64,000 nt of DNA from Solibacillus isronensis (GTDB lineage: Bacteria > Bacillota > Bacilli > Bacillales_A > Planococcaceae): the NCBI RefSeq assembly GCF_900168685.1, contig NZ_FVZN01000014.1, positions 1,240,001 to 1,304,000 of the forward strand, written 5' to 3'. Positions 25,640 through 34,761 of this stretch are shown here, one piece after another; within the stretch, counting starts at the first letter, position 1; each line of letters opens with the position of its first letter. The notes beneath the pieces were generated by a model that saw only the letters and a list, made by a program, of their open reading frames with translations, had not been told where the DNA came from and did not search any database. A program made the translations under genes and the position numbers.

Positions 25640-26584
25640 ATGGAACGAAACTATATTTTTACTTTAGGGGATGCGCTAATTACATTTAATCCGGTGGCTA
25701 CAGGTCCGTTACGCTATGTTAATTCATTTGAGCGCAAGTTAGGCGGGGCCGAACTGAATTTTGCCATTGGCTGTGCCAGATTAGGGCTTCCTGTTAAGTG
25801 GATGAGTCGATTAGGCGGGGATGAATTTTCGAAATATATTTATAACACCGTGCGCGGTGAAGGCATCAATATGGATTATGTGGAGCATGTGTCCGGTTAT
25901 CCGACATCGCTGAATTTTAAAGAAATATTGGAAAATGGCTCCGGGAAGACATTTTACTACCGGTATCAGTCACCGATTTTGACAATGACCGAAGAGGATA
26001 TCGAGGAATCGATGTTTGATGATATAGCGTATGTTCATCTGACGGGTGTGTTTCTGGCCATTGCACCGCAAAACCTGCAAATTGCACTGGCTATTTTACG
26101 CATCGCAAAAGCAAAAGGCATTCCGGTATCTTTTGACCCGAATATCCGCTTGAAACTTTGGACATTGGAGCAAGCAAGGGCTGCCTATTTTGAGATTTTC
26201 CCGTATGTCGACATTTTATTGACCGGGCTGGACGAAATTGAAATGATTATCGGTACTACGTCATTTGAACAGTTTGCCGCACAGTATAATATTTCAGAAC
26301 TCGTCATTAAGGACGGGGCAAATGGATCGAAAGCTTATGTAAACGGACAATGGCATATTGCGGAACCATTTGAAGTTAAACCTGTCGATACGGTAGGTGC
26401 TGGTGACGGTTATGATGCGGCATATATTTTCGGGCTGATAAAAGGCTATGATGTGACCGAGCGTCTTCGTCTGGCGAATGCTGTTGGTGCAATGGTGACA
26501 ACGGTAAAGGGTGACAATGAAGGTTTGCCGGAATATACAGATGTGGAAGTATTTTTAGGACAGAAAACGCTAGTTGAAAGGTAA
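25640..26584 (+). CDS. kdgK: 2-keto-3-deoxygluconate kinase (PfkB family)
   Basis: 314 residues. ATP-dependent phosphorylation of 2-keto-3-deoxygluconate to KDPG. PfkB signatures: GGAELNFAIGCARLG near the start, and the anion-hole motif DTVGAGDGYDAAYIFGL with catalytic D256. SFDPNIRLKLW is also typical of KdgK. GGGGGAAAG is spaced for ATG 25640; an upstream in-frame ATG is ignored. kdgA follows after nine bases. Confidence 0.93.
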   Translation: MERNYIFTLGDALITFNPVATGPLRYVNSFERKLGGAELNFAIGCARLGLPVKWMSRLGGDEFSKYIYNTVRGEGINMDYVEHVSGYPTSLNFKEILENGSGKTFYYRYQSPILTMTEEDIEESMFDDIAYVHLTGVFLAIAPQNLQIALAILRIAKAKGIPVSFDPNIRLKLWTLEQARAAYFEIFPYVDILLTGLDEIEMIIGTTSFEQFAAQYNISELVIKDGANGSKAYVNGQWHIAEPFEVKPVDTVGAGDGYDAAYIFGLIKGYDVTERLRLANAVGAMVTTVKGDNEGLPEYTDVEVFLGQKTLVER

Positions 26585-26593
26585 GGGTTCCCG

Positions 26594-27208
26594 ATGAAAA
26601 AATATGAAGTGATTCACCAACTGAAAGAACATAAAATTGTAGCGGTCATTCGCGGAAGCTCGGTGCAGGAAGCGACAGAAATTATTCAAGGTGCTGTACA
26701 AGGAGGAATTCGCCTTATAGAGCTTACATATACAACACCGTTTGTTCAGGAAGTATTTGAAGAAATCCGCTCTTTAGATGCGATTATAGGCGCTGGAACC
26801 GTGTTAGATTCGGAGACGGCAAGACATGCCATTTTATGCGGTGCGAAATTTATTGTCAGTCCGAGCTTTAATGCGGACATCGCTAAATTATGCAACCGCT
26901 ACGGAATACCCTATTTACCAGGGTGTATGACTTTAAATGAAATAGTAACTGCACTGGAAGCGGGCTGTGACATCGTTAAGCTTTTCCCGGCGAACCATTT
27001 CTCACCCGGCTTTATCCGTACGGTGAATGGGCCGTTGCCTCATGTAGAAATTATGCCGACAGGCGGGATTAGTGCCAACAATATGCAGGAATGGCTCGAT
27101 GCAGGTGCTGTCGCTATAGGGATTAGCAGTGATTTAACGAAGGCTTATGAGACAGGTGGGGTAGATGCTGTCGTAGCTGCGAGTCAAGAGTATTGCGGGA
27201 AGCTGTAA
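26594..27208 (+). CDS. kdgA: KDPG/KHG aldolase
   Basis: 204 residues, class I aldolase splitting 2-keto-3-deoxy-6-phosphogluconate to pyruvate and glyceraldehyde-3-phosphate. Blocks: VAVIRGSSVQEA at 16-27, IRLIELTYTTP with the catalytic Glu, AGTVLD, ISPS-like IVSPSFN, the Schiff-base Lys in CDIVKLFPAN and MPTGGIS phosphate binding. Last step of the pathway, second gene of the kdgKA operon. Confidence 0.95.
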   Translation: MKKYEVIHQLKEHKIVAVIRGSSVQEATEIIQGAVQGGIRLIELTYTTPFVQEVFEEIRSLDAIIGAGTVLDSETARHAILCGAKFIVSPSFNADIAKLCNRYGIPYLPGCMTLNEIVTALEAGCDIVKLFPANHFSPGFIRTVNGPLPHVEIMPTGGISANNMQEWLDAGAVAIGISSDLTKAYETGGVDAVVAASQEYCGKL

Positions 27209-27254
27209 GTAGTGTTTGGTTGACGGTTAGTTTACCACTTATATTCTCCGTTCG

Positions 27255-27300
27255 AAACGTCAAAACCTTTCATTCATGATTGGTTTTGACGTTTTATTAT
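27255..27300 (+). terminator. terminator of kdgKA
   Basis: AACGTCAAAACC and GGTTTTGACGTT form a 12-bp perfect stem, followed by TTATTATTTATT. Confidence 0.85.
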
Positions 27301-27507
27301 TTATTTGCAAACACCCACAAACCGTCTACAGTTGATCGGTAAAAATTCTAAATATTAAGAATTCGATATAAAGAGTAGTAAAAGTGTCATTTTTCACCAA
27401 GAACAGGAGCGCATTAATTTTATTTTATCAGTATAATATTTCCATATGCGTACATAACGAGTCAGCACGATGTTATACATGAAATTAAATGAAACAGGAG
27501 GCTGTTT

Positions 27508-28497
27508 ATGAAAACGATGTTGCAGTTACCTTTGCAATTAAAAAGCTTTTTGAAATTGGGGGATGCAGTACTGATTACAGACAGTGACCATATTATTTTA
27601 GCAGTCAATGATACATATGAAGAGGTAACAGGTTTTGAAAGAAATAAAATCATCGGTATAAAAGCGGGCTTTATTAAATCGAAACTTACGAGCAAAGAAA
27701 CGTATCGTTCAATGAAAGATTCTTTAAAGCAGCATATCCCTTGGTCAGGAATTTTTGTGAATCGAAAGAAATCCGGGGAACTTTGGCATTCATCTATTAC
27801 CATTACGCCTTTCAAAATTGAGGATGAATGGTTTTATATAGGAGTTTTTCGCGCGTTAGAACAGTTGGAAGAGGGCTTATACTTATCTGAAGACAAGAAG
27901 ATTGAAGTACAGAGAGAACTATTGAAAGTGCTGGCCATCTCCTGTGAAATCCGTGATCCCGGAACGGAAGAGCATTTACTAAGAGTTCAGGCATTGACGG
28001 AAAAACTTTTGAAGGCACACAATGAGAAAAACAACCTTCAATTAGAATCTAATTATATGAACAATGTGATTCATTCCAGTATACTGCATGACATCGGAAA
28101 AGCGGGTATGCCAGAAGGGATTTTGTATAAACCAGGAGCATTGTCCATTTATGAAAGAAAAATAATAGAAATGCATCCGTTGACAGGGGCAGACATTCTT
28201 AACAAAATGTCCAAGGAAATCAATTATGATTTTATCAAGAGTATGGAAGTCGCCGAAAATATTATTTTGCATCACCATGAAAGATGGGATGGAACGGGCT
28301 ACCCATTCCAGCTAAAAGGCGAGCAGATTCCACTTGAAGCGCGAGTCGTATCGATTGTTGATGTGTTTGATGCGTTAACAACACGGAGACCGTATAAAGA
28401 TTCCTGGCCGGAAGAAAAAGCATTGGCATTTATTGAAGAAAATAAAGGGAAACATTTTGATCCGTTAATTGTGGAAACCTTTATCAGCCTGTTTTAA
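27508..28497 (+). CDS. PAS-HD-GYP domain protein, putative c-di-GMP phosphodiesterase
   Basis: 329 residues. A PAS domain at about 15-125 (LGDAVLITDSDHIILAVND, then GFERNKIIG) is followed by an HD-GYP domain at about 140-325. Motifs are RDPGTEEHLLRV, HDIGKAGMPE, HPLTGADIL, ILHHHERWDGTGYP and SIVDVFDALTTRRPYK. All HD and GYP ligands look intact, so hydrolysis of cyclic di-GMP is likely. It is cytoplasmic and starts behind ACAGGAGG. It is monocistronic with its own terminator and is not obviously tied to the pectin genes. Confidence 0.9.
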   Translation: MKTMLQLPLQLKSFLKLGDAVLITDSDHIILAVNDTYEEVTGFERNKIIGIKAGFIKSKLTSKETYRSMKDSLKQHIPWSGIFVNRKKSGELWHSSITITPFKIEDEWFYIGVFRALEQLEEGLYLSEDKKIEVQRELLKVLAISCEIRDPGTEEHLLRVQALTEKLLKAHNEKNNLQLESNYMNNVIHSSILHDIGKAGMPEGILYKPGALSIYERKIIEMHPLTGADILNKMSKEINYDFIKSMEVAENIILHHHERWDGTGYPFQLKGEQIPLEARVVSIVDVFDALTTRRPYKDSWPEEKALAFIEENKGKHFDPLIVETFISLF

Positions 28498-28502
28498 AAA
28501 TG

Positions 28503-28533
28503 TGTCCGGTATTACACCGGACTTATAATTTTT
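28503..28533 (+). terminator. terminator of the HD-GYP gene
   Basis: GTCCGGT and ACCGGAC arms around ATTAC, with a TTATAATTTTT tail. Confidence 0.75.
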
Positions 28534-28554
28534 AGATGAAATTTTTTAATAGTG

Positions 28555-28992
28555 TGCTGATATATTAGAAGTTCTCGGCAACTTATTAGAACATCGTGCT
28601 AACTTATTAGAAAACTGGGGCACAAGATCATTAAAACTTCGTGATTGCATATTAGAAAATGCGGTCTGCTGTATATATTAGAACTTCCTTCGATATATTA
28701 GAACATCCGACTCACATATTAGAAGTTCGCGGCAGCTTATTAGAACATCGCACTAAAACCGGCGCACTTGATCATTAAAACTTCATGATTGCATATTAAA
28801 AAATGTGGTCTGCAGCTTTTATTAGAACTTCCTCCGATATATTAGAACATCAGACTCACATATTAGAAGTTCCCGACCTCTTATTAGAAGATCTTGACCA
28901 CTTATTTGAACATCGGCAACTTATATTAGAAGATCGGTGTTTTATTAGAACTTTTACGCGTTTATTAGAACATCTCACTAATTTATTAGAAA
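28555..28992. repeat. phased TTAGAA repeat array, 20 units
   Basis: A consensus (A/T)TATTAGAA(C/G)(A/T)TC followed by variable bases occurs 20 times. Unit starts are at 28565, 28586, 28607, 28631, 28652, 28678, 28698, 28719, 28740, 28775, 28796, 28822, 28842, 28863, 28884, 28905, 28926, 28945, 28965 and 28986. Spacing is 19-21 bases in 15 of 19 steps, two helical turns. Units 1-7 and 8-14 are copies of a ~145-150-bp higher-order unit. The array fills the space between two convergent genes. It is not CRISPR-like and has no obvious promoter. Confidence 0.9.
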
Positions 28993-29002
28993 CACACTCA
29001 GT

Positions 29003-29047
29003 AAAAAACAAAAAACCAGTCACCGGTATGGCTACCGGAAACTGGCA
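29003..29047 (-). terminator. hmp terminator
   Basis: CCAGT-C-ACCGGTA and TACCGGA-A-ACTGG pair around TGGC. On the minus strand TTTTTTGTTTTTTAC follows. Confidence 0.85.
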
Positions 29048-29066
29048 TTTTCTTCTTCATCATAAA

Positions 29067-30227
29067 TTAAGCTGTTTTCTTAATCTGTAACGCCATCGCT
29101 GCACCGAAGAATTCATAATGAATCTTCTCGGTAGGTACACCTAGCTCAACTAAGTATTGGATTACAGTTTCCATGAATACAGTTGGTCCACATACATAAA
29201 CTTCTGTTCCAGGAACTAGGAATTCCTCGATTTGCGCTTTAGTAATATAGCCGTCTAAATCTGAATAAACCGCTTTATATTTACCGTCTGTCGCTGCAAC
29301 GTTTTCTTCGATAGTTTCTTTAAATGCCGCTACATTTTCGTTGCGTGCACATTGGATAAATGATGCTTGGCGGCCTTCAATTGATTTAAGCATTCCTTGT
29401 AATGGTGTTACACCTACTCCACCGCTGATGAATAGAACTGGGCTTTCATTTTCTACTAATGTGAACACACCTGCAGGAGCACTTACATCCACTTTTGTAC
29501 CGATTTCTGCGTTGTGTAGGAAGTTTGAAACAATTCCGTTTGGTGTTACATCATCTTCACGTTTTACAGAAATACGGAAATAATCTTCCGAGCCGTCTGT
29601 TAATGTATATTGGCGGTTCATTAAGTATTGTTCACCTGGTACTTGTGTGCGCAATGTAATGAATTGGCCAGCTTTGAATGGTGGTAATTTTTCGCCGTTA
29701 ACTGGTTTTAAATAGAATGATTTAACTGCTTCGCTTTCTTCCACAACTTCTGCAATTGTAAATTCTTTAAATGCGCGCCAGCCTCCAGCATTTTCCGCTG
29801 CTTTGTATAAATCTTCTTCCACTGAAATGAATACTTCAGCAATTACGCCGTAAGCTTTACCCCAAGCGTCGATAATTTCATCTGTCGCCGCATCTCCAAG
29901 AACTTCTTTAATCGCTTCTAATAAATATTTACCGACAATCGGATAATGCTCCGGTAAAATACCTAAACTTACGTGTTTATGTGCAATTTGGACAACAGCC
30001 GGAACGATTGCCTCCAAGTTATCGATATGAACTGCTGCTGCATATACAGTGTTTGCTAAAGCTGTTTGCTGACGATCTTTCTTTTGGTTTGTATGATTGA
30101 AAATGTTTAGTAATTCCGGGTTTTCTCTGAATAAGTTTGCATAGAAAGTTTTAGTAATTGCTAATCCGTGTACCTCCAATACAGGTACTGTTGATTTGAT
30201 AATATTAATAGTTTGTTGTGCTAACAT
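29067..30227 (-). CDS. hmp: flavohaemoglobin, nitric oxide dioxygenase
   Basis: 386 residues. Oxidises NO to nitrate with O2 and NAD(P)H. Globin domain at 1-137 with distal Y29 and Q53 and proximal haem ligand H85. A ferredoxin-reductase-like FAD domain follows ([22 protein letters not shown]), then an NAD domain ([23 protein letters not shown]). GAGGGGAC is spaced for ATG 30227, and the Y29/Q53/H85 numbering supports this start over a GTG three codons upstream. Divergent from nsrR, and probably repressed by it. Confidence 0.96.
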   Translation of the reverse strand: MLAQQTINIIKSTVPVLEVHGLAITKTFYANLFRENPELLNIFNHTNQKKDRQQTALANTVYAAAVHIDNLEAIVPAVVQIAHKHVSLGILPEHYPIVGKYLLEAIKEVLGDAATDEIIDAWGKAYGVIAEVFISVEEDLYKAAENAGGWRAFKEFTIAEVVEESEAVKSFYLKPVNGEKLPPFKAGQFITLRTQVPGEQYLMNRQYTLTDGSEDYFRISVKREDDVTPNGIVSNFLHNAEIGTKVDVSAPAGVFTLVENESPVLFISGGVGVTPLQGMLKSIEGRQASFIQCARNENVAAFKETIEENVAATDGKYKAVYSDLDGYITKAQIEEFLVPGTEVYVCGPTVFMETVIQYLVELGVPTEKIHYEFFGAAMALQIKKTA

Positions 30228-30273
30228 ACATTGCACGTCCCCTCAAATTTGGTTGTTTGTTTCTTGCAACATC

Positions 30274-30302
30274 AATATACTGCTAAAAAAATGCTAAAGC
30301 AA
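30274..30302 (-). promoter_or_regulatory. hmp promoter
   Basis: Minus strand: TTGCTT at 30297-30302 and TATATT at 30274-30279, 17 bases apart. An NsrR-like half-site (AAGATGTATTTT) lies immediately upstream of the -35 hexamer. Confidence 0.55.
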
Positions 30303-30306
30303 TATC

Positions 30307-30386
30307 AAAAATACATCTTTAACATATCTGTCACAAACATATATAAAAAATACATCTTTAACAAAATGGACACAAAACATTATAAT
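30307..30386 (+). promoter_or_regulatory. tandem NsrR-type operator/promoters of nsrR
   Basis: AAAATACATCTTTAACA occurs identically at 30307-30323 and 30347-30363, 40 bases apart. The complement AAGATGTATTT resembles the NsrR half-site AAGATGCATTT. Each copy ends in TTAACA, which is followed 17 bases later by TATAAA (30342-30347) and TATAAT (30381-30386) respectively. Operator and -35 are therefore fused twice. Confidence 0.7.
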
Positions 30387-30470
30387 GAATTCATCGATAA
30401 ACATAAGCCGTTCTATTCGAACATTTTGTTTAAAATGTTATACTTAAGTTGAAGAAAGATGGTGAACAGC

Positions 30471-30920
30471 GTGCGGTTAACAGTATATACAGATTATTCT
30501 TTACGTACGCTCATGTATTTAGGTGTACGGGGCAGAGAAAATTTAGTTACGATTCAGGAAATTGCTAATGCGTATCAGATTTCCAAAAATCATTTAATGA
30601 AAGTAACCCATGATTTAGGGAAACATGGCTATATTGAAACGATTCGCGGGCGCGGAGGCGGCATTCGTCTGGCACTTGAACCTGAACAAATCAATATTGG
30701 TGATGTCGTTCGCAAAACAGAAGATGACTTTCACCTTGTTGAATGTTTCAATCCGGAAGGGAACCTTTGCAAAATATCACCGGAGTGCAGGCTGAAATTT
30801 GCTTTACAACAAGCATTAAAAGCATATTTGGCTGTGCTTGATACCTATACATTGGCGGATGTGCTCGTATCAAAAGACATTTTAAGTGAATTATTCGGCA
30901 TTACCCAAACTAGTAAATAG
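30471..30920 (+). CDS. nsrR: NO-sensing Rrf2-family repressor NsrR
   Basis: 149 residues. The [4Fe-4S] repressor releases DNA when NO destroys its cluster. The winged helix TIQEIANAYQISKNHLMKV is followed by GRGGGIRLA. The cluster ligands are Cys92, Cys100 and Cys106 with Asp8, which match the known Bacillus NsrR ligand positions only if translation starts at GTG 30471 (MRLTVYTDYSLR). GGTGA lies correctly upstream. Divergently transcribed from hmp, its probable target, with tandem operator-like repeats between them. Confidence 0.94.
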   Translation: MRLTVYTDYSLRTLMYLGVRGRENLVTIQEIANAYQISKNHLMKVTHDLGKHGYIETIRGRGGGIRLALEPEQINIGDVVRKTEDDFHLVECFNPEGNLCKISPECRLKFALQQALKAYLAVLDTYTLADVLVSKDILSELFGITQTSK

Positions 30921-30937
30921 CCATTTACTAGTTTTTA
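30907..30937 (+). terminator. terminator overlapping the nsrR stop
   Basis: AAACTAGTAAAT and ATTTACTAGTTT form a 12-bp stem that includes the final codons, followed by TT. Confidence 0.8.
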
Positions 30938-30972
30938 TATTACCTAAAAATAAGATAATAAAGAGGGAAGCT

Positions 30973-31719
30973 ATGAAAAAAACAGTTTTTATTACAGGTG
31001 CGACAAGCGGTATCGGGCGCATTATTACAGAAATGCTTGTAAAAGAAGGACATACCGTTTATGCAACTGGAAGAAATGACAGTGCCATTAACTATTTAAA
31101 TGGGATAGGGGCGATTGCATACAAAGCGGATTTAAGAATTCCATCTCATATAGATGAAGTCGTATCGCAACTACCGCCAATTGATATCGCCGTTTTAAAC
31201 GCCGGATTAGGTTATTTTGAAAGTGCAGTTGATTTAGCAGACCAGGAAATCGACCAGATGCTTGATGTAAATGTTCGTGCACCGATCTACTTGGCAAAAC
31301 GTCTGGCACCGGCAATGATTGAGAGAAAGAAAGGTCATTTTATCTTTGTCGGCTCACAGGCAGGCAAGGTCGCTACGAAAAAAGCGAGTGTTTATGCAGC
31401 GAGTAAACATGCAATTACCGGTTTTGTGAATGGCCTTCGTCTGGAGCTGGCAGAATACAATATACATGTTACCGGAATTTATCCGGGGCCGATCGATACA
31501 CCTTTTATTCAGAAAGCCGATGCAACGAACGCTTATAAAGAAGCAATCGGGAAATTTCTGTTGCCCCCTGAAAAAGTCGCGCAAGAAGTTGTCCATGCAA
31601 TCGGGAAACGTCCGCGTGAAGTGAATCTACCACGTATTATGAGTGTAACGAGTAAATTATATGCAGTAGCACCGGCAGTTGTAGAATTTGTCGGCAAAGG
31701 ATTCTTTAATAAGAAGTAA
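30973..31719 (+). CDS. short-chain dehydrogenase/reductase
   Basis: 248 residues. Classical SDR: TGATSGIGRII at 8-18, NAGLGYFE, catalytic Ser in FVGSQAGK and Y-x-x-x-K in YAASKHAITGF, then PGPIDTPF. The C-terminus FVGKGFFNKK resembles the DltE/YqjQ-type oxidoreductases of Bacillales. Substrate unknown. GAGGGAAG is spaced for ATG 30973; a longer reading frame overlapping nsrR is rejected. Terminators on both sides make it monocistronic. Confidence 0.9.
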   Translation: MKKTVFITGATSGIGRIITEMLVKEGHTVYATGRNDSAINYLNGIGAIAYKADLRIPSHIDEVVSQLPPIDIAVLNAGLGYFESAVDLADQEIDQMLDVNVRAPIYLAKRLAPAMIERKKGHFIFVGSQAGKVATKKASVYAASKHAITGFVNGLRLELAEYNIHVTGIYPGPIDTPFIQKADATNAYKEAIGKFLLPPEKVAQEVVHAIGKRPREVNLPRIMSVTSKLYAVAPAVVEFVGKGFFNKK

Positions 31720-31723
31720 GTGT

Positions 31724-31768
31724 GAGAGCATTCGATTTTTGATCATAAAAATTGAAATGCTCTCTTTT
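31724..31768 (+). terminator. terminator after the SDR gene
   Basis: GAGAGCATT and AATGCTCTC enclose an inner ATTTTT/AAAAAT pairing, followed by TTTT. Confidence 0.8.
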
Positions 31769-31880
31769 GAAATCTGCTGCAATTAATAGCATATTTATGC
31801 ATGAACGAGAGCTTGTGAAAACTTCCGGAACCAATGTTTTTAGATTGTATCAAAAAGTGAAAAAATTTATATAAATGCAG

Positions 31881-31947
31881 TTGCGTTTATTTTTATAACG
31901 TGTTACTATTCGTGTATAAACTATTAATTCAATGTATAAACATACAT
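31881..31947 (+). promoter_or_regulatory. argG promoter with candidate ARG box
   Basis: TTGCGT at 31881-31886 and TACTAT at 31904-31909 are 17 bases apart. The palindrome ATGTAT-AAAC-ATACAT lies at 31932-31947, and TGTATAAAC is also found at 31913-31921. These resemble AhrC/ArgR boxes placed for repression by arginine. Confidence 0.45.
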
Positions 31948-31965
31948 CATTTGGGGGCAATTAAC

Positions 31966-33180
31966 ATGGCGAACAAGAAAGTCGTATTGGCATATTCAGG
32001 TGGTCTTGATACATCAGTAGCAATTCCATGGTTAAAAGAACAAGGTTGGGACGTAATCGCAGTATGTCTTGATGTTGGTGAAGGTAAAGACTTAGATTTT
32101 ATCCGTAACAAAGCACTTCAAGTAGGTGCTGTTGAATCATATATGATCGATGCAAAAGATGAGTTTGCAGAAGACTTTGCATTAATCTCATTACAAGGAC
32201 ACACTTGGTATGAGCAAAAGTATCCATTAGTTTCTGCTTTATCTCGTCCATTAATTTCTAAAAAATTAGTAGAAATCGCAAATGAAACAAATGCCGATGC
32301 AGTAGCACACGGTTGTACTGGTAAAGGGAATGACCAAGTACGTTTCGAAGTTTCGATTAAAGCATTAAATCCGGACCTAGAAGTATTAGCACCTGTACGT
32401 GAGTGGGGCTGGAGCCGTGACGAAGAAATCGAATATGCAGCAAAACACGGTGTTCCAATTCCTGCAACAATCGATTCACCATTCTCAATCGACCAAAACT
32501 TATGGGGCCGTGCAAACGAAGCTGGCGTAATGGAAGACCCTTGGGTTGCACCACCAGAAGAAGCATACGGTTTAACAGTTTCATTGGAAGAAGCACCGAA
32601 TACACCGGAATACGTTGAAATCGAATTCGTTGAAGGTAAACCAGTTTCTATTAACGGTATTCAAATGAAACTAGCAGACTTAATTCAAGAATTAAATAAA
32701 ATTGCTGGTGAACACGGTATCGGCCGTATCGACCACGTTGAAAACCGTCTAGTTGGTATTAAATCTCGTGAAGTATACGAAATTCCAGGTGCGAAAGTAT
32801 TATTAACAGCGCATAAAGAATTAGAAGATATTACATTAGTAAAAGAATTGGCGCATTTCAAACCAATTATTGAACAAAAACTATCTGAAATTATCTATAA
32901 CGGTCTTTGGTTCAACCCAATCCGTACTGCTCTTGAAGCGTTCTTAAAAGAAACGCAAAAGTATGTAAACGGAACAGTTCGTGTAAAACTTTACAAAGGC
33001 CATGCGATTGTTGAAGGACGTAAATCTCCAAATTCACTATACTCTGAAGAATTGGCGACATATTCAAAACATGACCAATTCAACCACGCTTCTGCTGTAG
33101 GCTTTATCGAATTATGGGGTATGCCAACAGTTGTTGCATCAGAAGTAGCAAAAAGCACAAAACAAACAGTAAATAAATAA
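31966..33180 (+). CDS. argG: argininosuccinate synthase
   Basis: 404 residues. Joins citrulline and aspartate with ATP to form argininosuccinate. P-loop-like YSGGLDTS at 10-17; [12 protein letters not shown] and [17 protein letters not shown] are signature blocks; [13 protein letters not shown] is near 260. GGGGGC precedes ATG 31966; an upstream frame extension to 31900 would overlap the promoter. Strong codon bias (few rare codons, frequent TTA, GAA, CGT) suggests high expression. argH follows after a possible attenuating hairpin. Confidence 0.97.
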   Translation: MANKKVVLAYSGGLDTSVAIPWLKEQGWDVIAVCLDVGEGKDLDFIRNKALQVGAVESYMIDAKDEFAEDFALISLQGHTWYEQKYPLVSALSRPLISKKLVEIANETNADAVAHGCTGKGNDQVRFEVSIKALNPDLEVLAPVREWGWSRDEEIEYAAKHGVPIPATIDSPFSIDQNLWGRANEAGVMEDPWVAPPEEAYGLTVSLEEAPNTPEYVEIEFVEGKPVSINGIQMKLADLIQELNKIAGEHGIGRIDHVENRLVGIKSREVYEIPGAKVLLTAHKELEDITLVKELAHFKPIIEQKLSEIIYNGLWFNPIRTALEAFLKETQKYVNGTVRVKLYKGHAIVEGRKSPNSLYSEELATYSKHDQFNHASAVGFIELWGMPTVVASEVAKSTKQTVNK

Positions 33181-33202
33181 TTAGATATACGGTTAATGAA
33201 GT

Positions 33203-33233
33203 GAGCGATTCGGAACCCGAGTCGCTTCTTCTA
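33203..33233 (+). terminator. possible weak terminator between argG and argH
   Basis: GAGCGATTCGG and CCGAGTCGCTTC pair imperfectly around AAC. The tail TTCTATTATT is only moderately T-rich, so some read-through into argH is likely. Confidence 0.45.
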
Positions 33234-33267
33234 TTATTAGGAACATAAGTTGAGGAGTGAAACTACT

Positions 33268-34641
33268 ATGGCAAAATTATGGGGCGGTCGTTTCCAGAAG
33301 TCTGCAGAAAGCTGGGTTGACGAATTCGGGGCATCAATTGGCTTTGATCAGCAATTAGTGTTGGAAGATATTGAAGGTTCTGTAGCACATGTCACAATGC
33401 TTGGTGCACAAAATATTTTACCAAAAGAAGATGTCGAGAAAATTCTGGACGGTCTTGCACAATTAAAAGTAAAAGCCGAAGCGGGTGAACTGGAGTTTTC
33501 GGTTTCCAATGAAGACATCCATTTAAATCTTGAAAAAATGCTGATTGATCTGATCGGTCCTGTTGGCGGGAAGCTTCATACTGGGCGTTCACGTAATGAC
33601 CAAGTCGCAACAGATATGCACTTATTCTTAAAGAAACGCGTACCTGAAGTAATCGGCTTAATCGAGCACTTCCAAAAAACGATTGTCGAGCAGGCAGAGC
33701 AGAATGTGGATACGATTGCACCTGGCTACACGCATTTACAACGTGCACAGCCAATTAGTTTTGCCCATCATTTAATGGTGTACTTCTGGCAGCTGCAACG
33801 TGATAAAGAGCGTTTTACAGAATCTATGAAGCGCATTGATATTTTACCTTTAGGTGCCGGGGCAATGGCAGGTACAACATTCCCAATCGACCGTTTGAAA
33901 TCAGCTGAACTGCTAGGTTTTGCGGAAGTGTATGCCAATTCAATGGATGCGGTAAGTGACCGTGATTTTATCGTTGAATTTTTATCAAATTCAGCACTAT
34001 TGATGACACACTTATCACGTTTTGCGGAAGAAATCATTATTTGGTCAACGGATGAATTTAAATTTATCGAGCTGGATGATGCATTCTCAACAGGATCATC
34101 TATTATGCCACAAAAGAAAAATCCGGATATGGCGGAACTGATTCGCGGGAAAACAGGCCGTGCATACGGGAACTTAATGGGGCTGTTAACAGTTTTAAAA
34201 GGTACGCCGTTAACGTACAACAAGGATATGCAGGAAGATAAAGAAGGCATGTTTGATACGATGGAAACGGTATTAGGATCACTGAAAATATTCGAAGGTA
34301 TGGTTCGTACGATGACGGTCAACAAAGCGCGTCTACACAGTGCGGTACATTCAGACTTTTCGAACGCCACAGAGCTTGCGGATTATTTGGCGACAAAAGG
34401 TATGCCGTTCCGTGAAGCGCATGAAGTAACAGGAAAGCTTGTATTTACATGTATCCAACAAGGAATCTACTTACTGGATCTGCCTTTGGAAGAAATGCAG
34501 AAAGAATCAGCATTAATTGAAGAAGATATTTACGCAGTACTTGCACCGGAAGCTGCTGTGAGCCGGCGTAATTCGTTAGGTGGCACAGGTTTTGAGCAAG
34601 TGGCACTTCAAATTCAAAATGCGAAACAACTATTAGTATAG
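33268..34641 (+). CDS. argH: argininosuccinate lyase
   Basis: 457 residues. Splits argininosuccinate to arginine and fumarate. [11 protein letters not shown] start, [16 protein letters not shown] near 110, [12 protein letters not shown]-like block and the fumarase-superfamily signature [12 protein letters not shown] with catalytic Ser at about 275-286. GAGGAGTG is spaced for ATG 33268; the six-codon upstream extension is unsupported. Second gene of the arginine pair. Confidence 0.97.
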   Translation: MAKLWGGRFQKSAESWVDEFGASIGFDQQLVLEDIEGSVAHVTMLGAQNILPKEDVEKILDGLAQLKVKAEAGELEFSVSNEDIHLNLEKMLIDLIGPVGGKLHTGRSRNDQVATDMHLFLKKRVPEVIGLIEHFQKTIVEQAEQNVDTIAPGYTHLQRAQPISFAHHLMVYFWQLQRDKERFTESMKRIDILPLGAGAMAGTTFPIDRLKSAELLGFAEVYANSMDAVSDRDFIVEFLSNSALLMTHLSRFAEEIIIWSTDEFKFIELDDAFSTGSSIMPQKKNPDMAELIRGKTGRAYGNLMGLLTVLKGTPLTYNKDMQEDKEGMFDTMETVLGSLKIFEGMVRTMTVNKARLHSAVHSDFSNATELADYLATKGMPFREAHEVTGKLVFTCIQQGIYLLDLPLEEMQKESALIEEDIYAVLAPEAAVSRRNSLGGTGFEQVALQIQNAKQLLV

Positions 34642-34646
34642 CAATG

Positions 34647-34682
34647 GATGCCCTGTAAAAAATTTTGCAGGGCATTTTTTCC
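34647..34682 (+). terminator. argH terminator
   Basis: TGCCCTG and CAGGGCA arms with an A/T loop, followed by TTTTTTCC. Confidence 0.85.
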
Positions 34683-34761
34683 TTTTAATGGTATTATTTC
34701 TTATGCAAATTCAAAATTAGCAGTATAATAATAGATACTTTAAAAAGAAAGGTGTCTTTTT

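Noticed and set aside
28555-28992. CRISPR array
   Set aside because: Repeat units vary, the constant part is only about 10 bases, spacing between cores is 10-15 bases, and no cas gene is nearby.
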